Source of the DNA: an uncultured Nitrospirales bacterium
GTDB taxonomy: Bacteria > Nitrospirota > Nitrospiria > Nitrospirales > UBA8639
Direction: 5' to 3'
NCBI GenBank assembly: GCA_951812745.1
Contig: OX638327.1
Location: 2,133,501 to 2,197,500, forward strand
DNA length: 64,000 nucleotides
Made by a program: the position numbers and the translations under genes. The notes below the pieces were generated by a model that saw only the letters and a program-made list of their open reading frames with translations, did not search any database and was not told the origin of the DNA. Numbering within the stretch: position 1 is the first letter of the stretch; every line of letters begins with the position of its first letter. Of the stretch, positions 1 through 8,393 are shown in pieces.

Positions 1-65
1 CGTCCGCACATTGCGCTTGCGCTCCGTGCTGGGGAAAAAGATGTGTCTGATATCGACTTTTCTGT

Positions 66-184
66 TCCCCCTCCTTTGTAGGAGGGGTGCGGGGAGGTAG
101 ACTCTGTGAGCTAGGCCGACGACTCCCCAACTCCATGGACGTGTGGCTCTACCCCACCCTGCCCTCCCCTTACAAAGGGGAGGA
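66..184. repeat. Inverted-repeat element (MITE-like)
   Basis: Two GC-rich hairpins, at 68-87 and 163-183, lie in roughly inverted orientation around a short unique core. Each has a stem of pyrimidine C/T runs against G/A runs. The right arm (149-184) is close to the reverse complement of the left arm (66-102), so the whole reads as a small palindromic element. Positions 1-264 contain no gene that I can support. A second short inverted repeat, GTCGGGTT...AACCCGAC, lies at about 232-256. Confidence 0.55.
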
Positions 185-264
185 AGAAGACGGTCTTACT
201 TTTCCAGGTCCCTTCTTATAGAAACCGTAGGTCGGGTTGGCGTAGCGTAACCCGACAATCCCAG

Positions 265-735
265 CTATCTCTCCTGCGTTCTGAAGTGAAGTCTGACCGT
301 CAATTCTCCATCAACGGGATCGTCGCCGTTCATTTGGGGATCGAACGTCCATTGTTTGAGCGCTTGTACTCCGGCCAGATTGATGAGTCGATTTTTCGCA
401 GGCACCAAAACCACGAGCGTGGTCTCCGCCGTCTTGCTGACGAGAATGCGGGCTTTCATCCACTCATCGACTGCCTGTCCTTGTAACGCCGGCGGCATGG
501 TGGGCCACGGGGTGTACTTGGGGATCGGACCAAGCTGTTGGTCCTTGTTCAACCTGAATCCATGCACGTGCACGGTTTCCAGGACCTCCACCTGTTCATC
601 CTCCAGATGATCCAACTCATGGGTGGGATCGTCGACATGGCCATGGGTGGAATCACCGACTTGGCTCCATACAAACGGGGGGCTCATGACCAGCAAGGCA
701 CTCGCCATCACGAGAACCATCCGGACGTGCTTCAT
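265..735 (-). CDS. Periplasmic protein with TonB C-terminal-like domain
   Basis: This is a 156-residue protein with an N-terminal signal peptide or anchor (residues 1-24, hydrophobic core LVMASALLVM). A His/Asp/Glu-rich stretch follows (about 30-55). The C-terminal half (about 90-152) resembles the TonB C-terminal domain, with the pattern WMKARILVS...ALKQWTFDP...GELTVRLHF. A strong AGGAGG site sits just upstream of the ATG. TonB C-terminal domains bind TonB boxes of outer-membrane receptors. Here there is no proline-rich spacer and no certain membrane anchor, so classical energy transduction is doubtful. The acidic, His-rich segment could bind metal, which is inference. No neighbouring ExbB/ExbD genes are visible. 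Confidence 0.7.
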   Translation of the reverse strand: MKHVRMVLVMASALLVMSPPFVWSQVGDSTHGHVDDPTHELDHLEDEQVEVLETVHVHGFRLNKDQQLGPIPKYTPWPTMPPALQGQAVDEWMKARILVSKTAETTLVVLVPAKNRLINLAGVQALKQWTFDPQMNGDDPVDGELTVRLHFRTQER

Positions 736-820
736 CCTGCAAACCTCCTTTATCTTTCTTCTTTCACGCGGAAACGGGAATCCAGTAATTTATGATCCTG
801 TATCATTTCTCCCGGCTCTA

Positions 821-871
821 CCTCCCCCTCACCCCAGCCCTCTCCCTCGGGGAGAGGGAGGAAGAACACGC
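821..871. repeat. Palindromic intergenic repeat (CCCTC..GAGGG family)
   Basis: It contains the hairpin CCCTCTCCC / GGGAGAGGG at 838-858, preceded by a CCCTCACCCC tract. The same arrangement recurs at 35491-35544 and, inverted, at 23984-24020. It lies just beyond the 3' end of the response-regulator gene and may serve as its hairpin terminator, although no T-run follows. Confidence 0.6.
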
Positions 872-872
872 A

Positions 873-1679
873 TTACACGCGCAGAAGATGGCCGCGGAGT
901 GCTCGAGACTGACTGCGGCTTACTCGTATTTGTTGCGTATTCGTCAAGGTCACAACATAGGATCCTCCCGGCATGGGAGTGATCTTCCTGATGGCCTCGA
1001 CGTTGACCAAGGCTCCGCGACCGACTCGAAGAAACCGCTTGGGGTCCAGCTTGGCTTCCAATGTTTTCAAGCGATAGTTCATCGTATAGCGTTCCTTGCC
1101 AAACGTGGTCACGTGCATCAGTTCACCCTCCGAGACCGCCGAGGCAATATGGTGAACGGGTAACAGATAAATATCGTCCTGTTTTCGAATGGGCAACCGA
1201 TCGATATAGTGCGCTGCAAGCGCCGGAGATGCCCGTTCCGCCGGTGCGGACGGCTTGTCACGCCTGCCCTGAGCGGAGTCGAAGGGTTCCTGCTCTGCCA
1301 AGGCATCCCGTTCGAGTCGTTCATGGGCACGATCGATCGTTTTGCGGAGGCGGTCTCGATCAACGGGTTTGAGAAGGTAGTCCAACGCTTCAAGTTCAAA
1401 GGCACTGACAGCGTACTCATCAAACGCCGTGACAAAGGCCACCAGCGGGATTCGCCCGTGGCGCAAGGACCGGACGATGGACAGCCCATCCATTTCCGGC
1501 ATTTGCAAATCGAGCAAGGCCAGATCGGGTTGCGTGCGTTCAATCAATCGAATGGCCTCTGTGCCGGTTTGGGCTTCCCCCACAATATCGACGTCGTCAA
1601 ATGATCGCAGCATGGTCACAAGAAATTGCCTCGCCGGACGTTCATCATCAGCCACGATCACACGTAACGTCATGCTCAT
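873..1679 (-). CDS. LytTR-family response regulator
   Basis: The protein has 268 residues. Residues about 5-120 form a CheY-like receiver with the phosphoacceptor motif LALLDLQMPEMDG. Residues about 165-265 form a LytTR DNA-binding domain (IYLLPVHHI...RFLRVGRGALVNVEAI...IRVSRSQSRAL). It should be phosphorylated by the sensor kinase encoded immediately upstream; the two genes overlap by 4 nt (ATGA), so they are translationally coupled. The interdomain linker contains FDSAQGR, which is a reading-frame translation of a short repeated DNA motif (CTGAGCGGAGTCGAAGG on the + strand near 1269), so a repeat has been accepted inside the gene. The target promoters are unknown. Confidence 0.93.
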   Translation of the reverse strand: MSMTLRVIVADDERPARQFLVTMLRSFDDVDIVGEAQTGTEAIRLIERTQPDLALLDLQMPEMDGLSIVRSLRHGRIPLVAFVTAFDEYAVSAFELEALDYLLKPVDRDRLRKTIDRAHERLERDALAEQEPFDSAQGRRDKPSAPAERASPALAAHYIDRLPIRKQDDIYLLPVHHIASAVSEGELMHVTTFGKERYTMNYRLKTLEAKLDPKRFLRVGRGALVNVEAIRKITPMPGGSYVVTLTNTQQIRVSRSQSRALRGHLLRV

Positions 1680-3691
1680 GCCAGTCGCTCTCCACGTCCT
1701 TGGTGAAGCGATGGGGCGCGCGTCGCCTCATGACCGTCAAGTGGAAGCAGGAGGTTCACGACCGTTCCATGCTCCGGGCTACTGTTGATGTCTACCGTTG
1801 CGCGTTCGTCATAGTGCAGCAACAACCGTTGTTTGATATTGGACAGCCCCAGCCCGGTTCCCCGGTCATTCCCATTACGGACGCGGCCCGTTGCGCCCCC
1901 CGTGTTCCATACTTGAAGGTGCAGCAGCGTGGAGGGACGCCGTTCCCGGCCATCGCCCGCTTCCTCAATCCAGGCCGTAATCCGGACCTGTCCCCCGCCG
2001 GCCGAGGGCTGAACGCCGTGCTTGACGGCGTTCTCGACCAATGGTTGTACGATCAACGCGGGGATCGGCACGTCACGCACCGACTCCGGAATGTCGATAT
2101 GGACCGTCAACCGATCTTCGAAACGCATCTGCTCAATATCCAGATAGGCCTGTATTAAATCCATTTCGTGCCCTACGGTCGTCAATTCTTTGTCCAACCG
2201 CATTAACACGCTTCGCAAGAGGTCGGTCAATCGCATGAGCGTGTCAACGGCCTTTGCCGGAGACGTCTCTATCAAATAGCCGATCGTGGTGAGGGCATTG
2301 AAGAGGAAATGGGGATGCAATTGCGCGCGCAACGCCCGCAATTCCGATTCGGTGGCCAACTTCTGTACTTCCTGTTCCCTAAAGGCTTGCGCACAGCGTT
2401 CATGTGTGACCCTCACCGTCGTAATACGTCGGGAAAGCAGATTCGCCAATAATTCCAGGTGATACAAGTCATCCGATAAGAGCCTCCGCCCATGCGGGAG
2501 CGGCCCGATCCTGATGAAATATTGGGGAGGATCGACTGTCGGAATATCCACGATGACGTCGGAGGCTTCACGTGTCGCGATCGGATTTCTCGACGAGACC
2601 AGGGAACGATACGGTGACCCTTCGCGCTTCCATTCCTGCGGCCCCACGGAAGACCATTCGATCTCCTCCGTGAACAGCACATGTTTCAGCATCGCACAAC
2701 ATCGCTCCAGAATGGCTTCCGGCGTGTCTCTTCGCATAATTTCCCGCGCAACGTCTTGTCGGAATTTTTCGTAATCCGGTCGTCGTAAGACGACCGTATC
2801 GACGACCCATGACACCCCTCGAGATAAATAGGGATAGAGCAACGCCGTCCCGATCCACAACCCGATCAGGGTTCCGTCCATGAACGGGCTCGGCTGCTCC
2901 GAACGAGACGCGAAGTGCCACCCCCCCAGCCCCACGTAGAGCCCCGTCGCAATGCCGACCAAGCCAATGAGCGAGAGCGCACGTTTTAAAAAGATGTCTC
3001 CGAAGGCAAAACGGAAGTCCTGATACAAAATGGCTAAGGCCAAAGGCAATGACGCGTGGTGCCCGATCAACTCCACCCACCACGCGTATTCGCCGGATTG
3101 ATGGTGGCTGAACGGTATCGCAGCCGCGGCAATCGCGGCCAGCGTCACAACCCCGGCGTGGTGATCCCACCCTTGCCGCCGGACGGTATCGGCCAGCACG
3201 ACCACAAGCAGCAGGACAAAGCCCATGGCCAACAGAATCACCGCCTCGACCGCAACGACGGTTGTCCCCGGTATGACGGCCAGAGCATTGAACACTCCTG
3301 CTCCGGCGCTTAACGTATACGCCCCCGCGAGCAGGATGTGCCGGTTCCACCTGTCGCCTTGACGCATACCGGATTGCAGAAAGGAATGCACCACCACGGC
3401 CGGGAGAAACCCCAGGGCGGACAGCGCCGTCACTTGCAGAACGTGTTTCAGCCAATCGGGCGCCACGGCCGGAAGAAGAAACGAAGCCAGCCCGCCCACG
3501 TTCCATAGCAACCCCAATATGGCGGTCCACAGCGACAATCGCCTTAACGGCGTCACCCGCCCCCCTTCCACGTTTCGCGAGACGGATGTCCGGGGCGTCT
3601 GCAACACCAGGACCAGAATCATGGCATAGAGAATCGCGCCCGTGATAAAACCTATGGGGTGCGCAATCAGGCTTACGGCAGTATCCGTCAT
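1676..3691 (-). CDS. LytS/YehU-type membrane sensor histidine kinase
   Basis: It has 671 residues from the ATG at 3691 (MTDTAVSL). A longer frame reaching 3796 would add a hydrophilic leader derived from repeat DNA, so I reject it. The N-terminal half has about 7-8 hydrophobic segments. A GAF-like linker follows, then a His_kinase domain with the phosphoacceptor region LHPHFLFNAL (about residue 460). The ATPase domain has the N-box PLVENAVKHG and the G-box GTGLGLSNIKQRL. This domain order fits the LytS/YehU/BtsS family, which signals to LytTR regulators such as the coupled downstream gene. The stimulus cannot be told from the sequence. No SD sequence of note precedes the chosen start. Confidence 0.9.
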   Translation of the reverse strand: MTDTAVSLIAHPIGFITGAILYAMILVLVLQTPRTSVSRNVEGGRVTPLRRLSLWTAILGLLWNVGGLASFLLPAVAPDWLKHVLQVTALSALGFLPAVVVHSFLQSGMRQGDRWNRHILLAGAYTLSAGAGVFNALAVIPGTTVVAVEAVILLAMGFVLLLVVVLADTVRRQGWDHHAGVVTLAAIAAAAIPFSHHQSGEYAWWVELIGHHASLPLALAILYQDFRFAFGDIFLKRALSLIGLVGIATGLYVGLGGWHFASRSEQPSPFMDGTLIGLWIGTALLYPYLSRGVSWVVDTVVLRRPDYEKFRQDVAREIMRRDTPEAILERCCAMLKHVLFTEEIEWSSVGPQEWKREGSPYRSLVSSRNPIATREASDVIVDIPTVDPPQYFIRIGPLPHGRRLLSDDLYHLELLANLLSRRITTVRVTHERCAQAFREQEVQKLATESELRALRAQLHPHFLFNALTTIGYLIETSPAKAVDTLMRLTDLLRSVLMRLDKELTTVGHEMDLIQAYLDIEQMRFEDRLTVHIDIPESVRDVPIPALIVQPLVENAVKHGVQPSAGGGQVRITAWIEEAGDGRERRPSTLLHLQVWNTGGATGRVRNGNDRGTGLGLSNIKQRLLLHYDERATVDINSSPEHGTVVNLLLPLDGHEATRAPSLHQGRGERLA

Positions 3692-3719
3692 GTTCTTCGG
3701 CTTCCAAACACAAGGTTTG

Positions 3720-3794
3720 GGCCAGTATAGGGGACGGGAACGGTCATGGTGGATTTTGGATTGGGAGTTTATGGCCAGTATAGGGGACGGGAAC
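3720..3794. repeat. Pair of 22-bp direct repeats
   Basis: Two identical 22-bp copies, at 3720-3741 and 3773-3794, are separated by 31 bp just upstream of the sensor-kinase start. The shared core is AGTATAGGGGACGGGAAC. Related GTAGGGGACGG cores appear at about 5806 and, inside ftsK, at about 22329. They may be part of a dispersed repeat or a tandem operator for the kinase operon. The rest of 3795-3936 shows nothing else. Confidence 0.55.
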
Positions 3795-3936
3795 ATTCAC
3801 GGCAATGCATTCCCCATGAACGGGCTTTTTCTTCAGATGAACCGTCGGTTTGTGCCCATCACAAGTGATCCATTGCAGAAGGCCATCGAAGCAACGGACG
3901 TGCGTTCACTCCGGGAGGGGATTCGTCACAACGCGT

Positions 3937-4350
3937 TCAGGGTTCCAGGCAAGCGGCGATCTTCGCGGCCAGCGTAGCGCCTTCGTCGAGCGACTTGACG
4001 TTCCACCCTATGCCCAAGCCTGATCCATCATCTTCTTTCGGGATGATGTGGAAGTGCACGTGCCCCACGGCTTGGTGAGCCGGGGCGCCATTATTTTGGA
4101 GGACGTTAAAATGCCTGGTCCCCGTGGCCTTGCGCACCGCACGGCACAGCCGCGGCAACACTCGACCGACGGCGGCGGCGGATTCATCCGACAGTTGATC
4201 CAAGGTTTCAGCCGGCTCTTTCGGGATGACCAGAGTATGACCGTGGGATAGCGGATAGATATCTAAGAAAGCCAGCACGTGCTCATCTTCATAGACCTTA
4301 TGGCACGGAATCTGGTGGTTCAGGATTTTTTGAAAGATCGTTTCGCCCAT
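3937..4350 (-). CDS. HIT family nucleotide hydrolase
   Basis: It has 137 residues starting at MGETIFQKIL (4350). The frame is open to 4473, but that extension is Arg-rich with no family similarity. It matches the Hint/PKCI branch of the HIT superfamily: GETIFQKI...HKVYEDEHVLAFLDIYPLSHGHTLVIPK near the N-terminus and the catalytic histidine triad VGHVHFHIIP near residue 105. Such proteins hydrolyse purine nucleoside phosphoramidates or dinucleoside polyphosphates in the cytoplasm. It is monocistronic. Confidence 0.93.
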   Translation of the reverse strand: MGETIFQKILNHQIPCHKVYEDEHVLAFLDIYPLSHGHTLVIPKEPAETLDQLSDESAAAVGRVLPRLCRAVRKATGTRHFNVLQNNGAPAHQAVGHVHFHIIPKEDDGSGLGIGWNVKSLDEGATLAAKIAACLEP

Positions 4351-4852
4351 CACCTGCAGAATACGCCACGGCGGCACTCCGTCGCAAGCGGAGCGTGACG
4401 CCAGAAGGAGGTGCCTTCTTCTCTCTTTGAGGACGACAGGGAGGGCTCGGTGGCGCCGTGATCGTGTTCTCACGACCGCTTCATGCTACGTTTGTCCCAG
4501 ACTTCCACCCGTCTCATCAGACGAACTGGCAGACGTGCTTGAAATCGTATCAACGGTTCCCTGATGATAATTAGAGGAGGAAGGAGTGGGAGCGGCCACC
4601 CTGCACTGACGAGCGACGCCCGGGCGCGATGGCGCGTAGGCCCCCTGTCTCAGTCATTCGGTGCCCTCACAGATTCGACTCCCGGCAATCGCGCGGGCCG
4701 GCAGACTCCCGCGGGAGAGCAGCAGACTGAGGATACGGCTCCACGTTCACGACGAAACCCTGCACCGGGGCGTTCTCGCCGGCATCGCCCTGTGTATGGC
4801 GGCCCCGGTGACGGTGCCTCACCTATCAAGCGCCATTGCAATGGTTACAGAA
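4351..4852. other. About 500 bp without a supportable gene
   Basis: Several overlapping frames are open on both strands, up to 178 codons on the + strand starting at 4564. Their translations are Arg/Pro/Ser-rich with no domain-like patterning, and the longest runs antisense into the next gene. I see no tRNA, no clear terminator and no clear promoter. An AGAGGAGGAAGGAG tract at about 4571 resembles a ribosome site, but no good gene follows it. Confidence 0.5.
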
Positions 4853-5338
4853 TCAAACGGGACAAGACGGTTCCGGATGGCGGGCTGACGAAAGCTTTTC
4901 GGCGACGGCCAGGATGCTGGCGCGCTGGTCGTCATTCAATCCCAACAAAATATGCGCTTCGTCCCCATGCTGGAGCCGCAAACTCAAAAAGGAAATTTCT
5001 TCTCGTTTTTCCTCATCTTTATAAATGCCGTCAATGGCCTGGAACTTGTTCAGATCGGCAGCGGAAAAAATATCATAGCGAAAATATTGATCGCCGATGA
5101 CCATGTCATAGACCACGTTCCCCTCCGTCACGGCGACCGCATTGAAGTGGCCTTGGTCTTCATACCCTTCCGGCAAATATTGGTTGATGTGCAAGAGGGC
5201 GACGGTCCGGTTTCCCAGAACCGCTGTCATTTTCTGCTCCAAGGCTTCATAATCGATTTGTAAGGCGCGTTCATCCGATCCGGTCGCCGCCAGAGCGGCC
5301 GCTTTTACTTTCTCAAAAACTTCTTTCGCTGTTGCCAC
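4853..5338 (-). CDS. Hypothetical cytoplasmic protein
   Basis: It has 161 residues and begins with GTG at 5338, preceded by AGGAGAG at proper spacing. No signal peptide or membrane segment is present. The composition is that of a soluble mixed alpha/beta protein: MATAKEVFEKVKAAAL at the start, a middle beta-rich part (GNVVYDMVIGDQYFRYDIFSA) and a helical C-terminus. I do not recognise the family. The divergent region upstream carries a near-perfect 28-bp palindrome (5431-5458), which could control this gene and the divergent small gene at 5554. Confidence 0.75.
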   Translation of the reverse strand: MATAKEVFEKVKAAALAATGSDERALQIDYEALEQKMTAVLGNRTVALLHINQYLPEGYEDQGHFNAVAVTEGNVVYDMVIGDQYFRYDIFSAADLNKFQAIDGIYKDEEKREEISFLSLRLQHGDEAHILLGLNDDQRASILAVAEKLSSARHPEPSCPV

Positions 5339-5430
5339 AAGTCACTCTCCTTTCTCAAACCGTTCAAAATGGCTTTTTCACTCGAATCAAGTTGGCGGCT
5401 ACGATAGCCAGACCGTCAACGAAAATGCAA

Positions 5431-5458
5431 GTAAGGAACAACGATCGTTGTTCTTTAC
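5431..5458. promoter_or_regulatory. 28-bp near-perfect palindrome, candidate operator
   Basis: The core GAACAACGATCGTTGTTC (5436-5453) is a perfect 18-bp palindrome. Four of the next five flanking base pairs also match, giving 28 bp with one mismatched pair. It lies between divergent genes, 93 bp from the GTG at 5338 and about 95 bp from the ATG at 5554. The identical core recurs at 49899-49916 and in degraded form at 51161-51180. It has no T-run, so an operator or repeat is likelier than a terminator. Confidence 0.6.
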
Positions 5459-5508
5459 ATCCCCGCGTCGTTGCACCGTTGCGTGTCGGTTGGGCATACT
5501 GGAACGCA

Positions 5509-5531
5509 GGGGCGGACCGGCGTGTCTGCCC
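5509..5531. repeat. Short inverted repeat (GGGGCGGAC..GTCTGCCC)
   Basis: A small imperfect hairpin lies in the leader of the small gene at 5554. A near-identical copy lies at 38571-38593, overlapping the ygfZ stop codon, so it belongs to a dispersed repeat family. Confidence 0.5.
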
Positions 5532-5553
5532 AAATCACGAAGGAGTCAACCGC

Positions 5554-5769
5554 ATGATTGCTCAATCTTGTATGATCGAAGGATGCGCGAACCAAAGCTA
5601 TGCCCCGGCCGGAACGGGCACCGTATGCAAAGACCATTTTGCCGACTTTGTGACCTGGCGGCGCAAAAAAGGTGGCAAAGGGATGTTCCGCAAATATAAC
5701 GGCATGACGATGGTGGAACGGGATGCGATCGTCGTAGAATGGCAGGGCACTCTCGCCGTCCCGCACTAA
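5554..5769 (+). CDS. Small Cys-containing hypothetical protein
   Basis: It has 71 residues from the ATG at 5554, chosen because AAGGAG lies 8 nt upstream. The longer frame from 5332 runs through the palindrome and the repeat. The N-terminus carries C-x4-C (SCMIEGCANQ) and a later CKDH, a spacing that could form a small zinc or treble-clef-like knuckle. The C-terminal half is basic then acidic (WRRKKGGKGMFRKYNG...VERDAIVVEW). The function is not recognised. A G/C-rich hairpin-like repeat containing GTAGGGGACGG follows it (about 5790-5870). Confidence 0.7.
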   Translation: MIAQSCMIEGCANQSYAPAGTGTVCKDHFADFVTWRRKKGGKGMFRKYNGMTMVERDAIVVEWQGTLAVPH

Positions 5770-5879
5770 CCGGGACGAACAACCCCTACATTGTGGTTAT
5801 TGTAGGGGACGGCCTCCGTGCCATCCCGAATGAATCGCGGGCCCTCCTCGACGGACCACCGCGAGGGCCTACCATGTTT

Positions 5880-6272
5880 CTATTCCATTAACAGGGAGCC
5901 GTGATGATGGATGATCTTCCAGCCTTCATCCATGCGCTCATACAGGTTGGTCGCCACGACTCGACTATTTTGGGTGTTATCCGCGTGCCGGCTGGTAATA
6001 TTTTCTGTACAAATCACCCACGCCACGTCGCCGGCGACCTGGACCTGTAATTCCGTGAGGGAAAACCCCATGGAAAATACGTTATTGAAAATGACGACCC
6101 ACGAATCTCGAACCATCGGCCAGCCGACCCTGATGCTCCAGCCCGGATGGATGCACGTCACGTATTCCTGGTGCGCCCACACCTTATCCATTTCCCCGAT
6201 GTCCAGACTCTCAAAGGCCCGATAAAACGACTCGTTGGCCAACGTCACTTCCTCGATTCGCTCTTTCAACAT
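5880..6272 (-). CDS. NTF2-like/SnoaL family protein
   Basis: It has 130 residues and resembles the SnoaL_3/DUF4440 branch of the NTF2-like fold: an N-terminal helix (LANESFYRAFESLDIGEMDKVWAH), then VTCIHPGW, a beta core with VAWVICTENI, and the closing YERMDEGWKIIHHHGS. Members are cytoplasmic cone-shaped proteins that act as small enzymes or binding modules; the ligand cannot be predicted here. GAAAGGTAGAG precedes the ATG as a ribosome site. It lies upstream of, and on the same strand as, no obvious partner. Confidence 0.9.
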   Translation of the reverse strand: MLKERIEEVTLANESFYRAFESLDIGEMDKVWAHQEYVTCIHPGWSIRVGWPMVRDSWVVIFNNVFSMGFSLTELQVQVAGDVAWVICTENITSRHADNTQNSRVVATNLYERMDEGWKIIHHHGSLLME

Positions 6273-6370
6273 TCGGCTCTACCTTTCTCTTCCGTTCAAC
6301 GCGTTCCGCACCGACAGCCTGTCCATCGTGAAGTCATCATTCCATTCAAGCAACGGTTGATCAACCCCCC

Positions 6371-7327
6371 TCAGGTCTCTGAGGAGCGGTTCACCAACCA
6401 GACACCGCCTAACACGAATCCGATGCCAAGCACTTTGATCAGATCCAGGGATTCACCTAGGATGACAAACGACAGCAACAGTGCCGACACGGGAATCAAA
6501 TTGGTAAATATCCCGGCACGTGAAGGTCCGATACCGGATACCCCATAGAGCCAGGCTTGCTGGCCGAGTGCGGTGGCAAACACGATGACGTACACCAACG
6601 CCGCCCAACCGGAGGGGGGAATACTCCCGATGCCCGCCTCCAACACTTGGAGGTCTATCCACAGCAACGGAACTTGAAAGACGATGGAGATGAAGAGCGT
6701 CGTCCAATTGACCGTCAGCGGCGACAGCCCTTCCATCATCCAACGGCTCCCGATGGTATATAAGGCCCAGCTGATCAAAGCCAGCACGATCAACCCGCCA
6801 CCCAGCATGGGATTCGCTCCGCCATCCGCCGTTGCATCGCCACCCGACACCAACGCCACTCCAATAAACGACACCGCACACCCGATCCAGACTTGGCGAA
6901 ACGGGATATCCCGCAACAGCAATGAGGACAGAAAGGCCGTAATAGCCGGGCTGGCCCCGATAATCACGCCGGCTGACCCGGCCCCGATGTACTGAAGCCC
7001 ATACAACACCAGCAGGTGATTCCCAAGCACAGCAACCCCCAACGCCGTGAGCACCCCGAGATCCCGCACGGTCAAACGCGTCTTGGACTGCTCCTGCCAC
7101 CACCACAACGGCACAAGAATCGCCAACGCGCCGAGTCCTCGAAACACCGACACTTCCACGGCGGAGAAGGCACCCAACGCCACTTTCTGGGCCACCACCG
7201 ATCCGCCCCACACGACCGAGGCGGTGATTAACGCGGCATACGCCGCTGATTGCGTGGGCCTATTCAACGCTCGCCTCACACATGCGTTTCTCTGTACAAT
7301 ATTTCTCGACCCGCTCCGATCCCTCAT
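6371..7327 (-). CDS. EamA/DMT-family transporter
   Basis: It has 318 residues with ten predicted transmembrane helices arranged as two EamA repeats of about 140 residues (first from AYAALITASVVWGGSVVAQK, second from LGGGLIVLALISWALYTIG). DMT proteins export amino acids, metabolites or drugs across the inner membrane; the substrate cannot be predicted. The first 25 residues are hydrophilic and the true start may be a GTG at about 7279. It is divergent from the phosphopantetheinyl transferase gene with a short shared promoter region. Confidence 0.88.
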   Translation of the reverse strand: MRDRSGSRNIVQRNACVRRALNRPTQSAAYAALITASVVWGGSVVAQKVALGAFSAVEVSVFRGLGALAILVPLWWWQEQSKTRLTVRDLGVLTALGVAVLGNHLLVLYGLQYIGAGSAGVIIGASPAITAFLSSLLLRDIPFRQVWIGCAVSFIGVALVSGGDATADGGANPMLGGGLIVLALISWALYTIGSRWMMEGLSPLTVNWTTLFISIVFQVPLLWIDLQVLEAGIGSIPPSGWAALVYVIVFATALGQQAWLYGVSGIGPSRAGIFTNLIPVSALLLSFVILGESLDLIKVLGIGFVLGGVWLVNRSSET

Positions 7328-7369
7328 ACACGGAGAGACCTGTTCTTGTTGTCTTGCTATGAATCAGGC

Positions 7370-8185
7370 ATGAGCGACAATCATTCCCTGTCCCCATCGT
7401 TCTCCCCATCTTCTTTCTTTGGGAACGTTCCCGAAGGCGGGAACTTTCTTCCGGCGGGCCATATCCACGTGTGGCGCGCGATTGTAGACATACCTGTCGC
7501 CCGCCTTCAAGTGTATCAAGAAACCCTGAGTCCTGACGAACAAGAACGCGCGCAACGCTTTAGAAGCTCCACACATCGACGACGCTTTGCGGCGGCACGG
7601 GGCATCCTGCGGCATATTCTCGCTCGCTACCTCCGGACATCTCCTCGGGACATCCGTTTGCAATCGGGTCCCTTTGGAAAACCGCTTTTGCAAGACCTCG
7701 CGGATCAACCGCTTCACTTTAACGTGTCTCATTCCCAACAGTTGGCGGTGTTTGCCGTTTCCCGAGATTTTGCAGTCGGTATCGACCTCGAGGAGGATCG
7801 GGGATCCCTGGATTACGCGGGACTGGCCGAACGCATTTGTAACCCTGAGGAACTTGCGACTTTCCAGGAGCTCCCTCAGGCCGAACAACGGGCGGCATTC
7901 TTCCGTTGTTGGACCCGAAAAGAGGCTTTTGTCAAAGCCATTGGAAAGGGATTCTCCTTTCCTCTGAGAAATGTGAAGGTTTCCTTTACCGCCGACGAAC
8001 CGCCCCGAATCCTCAATTTCCTATTAGAGCCCCGATCAGGTCGGGGACAAGCCTCGGAGACAGGCTCATCTTCTGATGATTGGTCTCTTTTTAACCTCCC
8101 CTTGGGACAAGGATTCTGGGGCGCATTGGCGGTCGCGGGAAAGCCCTCTCTTATCCGGGGTTGGGACTATCAACTTGAAGATTGA
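7370..8185 (+). CDS. 4'-phosphopantetheinyl transferase (Sfp type)
   Basis: It has 271 residues from MSDNHSLSP (7370); an upstream frame from 7250 overlaps the divergent gene. It shows the Sfp-superfamily pattern: the substrate-binding NVSHSQQLAVFAV, the Mg-binding VGIDLEED and FFRCWTRKEAFVKAIGKGF. It transfers the 4'-phosphopantetheine arm from CoA to a Ser of acyl or peptidyl carrier proteins in the cytoplasm. The long Sfp-like form usually serves carrier proteins of secondary or siderophore metabolism, or is the only PPTase. No carrier protein gene is visible in the window, so its partner lies elsewhere. The C-terminal portion (about 210-240) is a low-complexity insert. Confidence 0.93.
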   Translation: MSDNHSLSPSFSPSSFFGNVPEGGNFLPAGHIHVWRAIVDIPVARLQVYQETLSPDEQERAQRFRSSTHRRRFAAARGILRHILARYLRTSPRDIRLQSGPFGKPLLQDLADQPLHFNVSHSQQLAVFAVSRDFAVGIDLEEDRGSLDYAGLAERICNPEELATFQELPQAEQRAAFFRCWTRKEAFVKAIGKGFSFPLRNVKVSFTADEPPRILNFLLEPRSGRGQASETGSSSDDWSLFNLPLGQGFWGALAVAGKPSLIRGWDYQLED

Positions 8186-8393
8186 CGGGCCACCGGAGAA
8201 GCTTCGTCCCGGGCGCGTGTCATTTTCAGTTCCGCGAAGGGAGTGCAGCCACGGCCACAACCCGTTGGGAGAACAGTCCAAATGGCTTAGGGCTCTAGGC
8301 CTTCTGTCCCGTTGACTCGCTATTCACGGGTGCCTAGAATAGAGAGTCTTCATCACGTTGGTGACTCTTGCTGGTTCGATAAAGGAGGAAGGT

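Noticed and set aside
2568..3713. 381-codon frame overlapping the sensor kinase in another frame of the same strand
   Set aside because: The kinase frame carries HPHFLFN and ATPase boxes; the alternative is Arg/Gly-rich.
4564..5100. 178-codon forward ORF with AGAGGAGGAAGGAG upstream
   Set aside because: The good ribosome-like tract was tempting, but the translation is Arg/Pro/Ser-rich and overlaps the hypothetical gene antisense.
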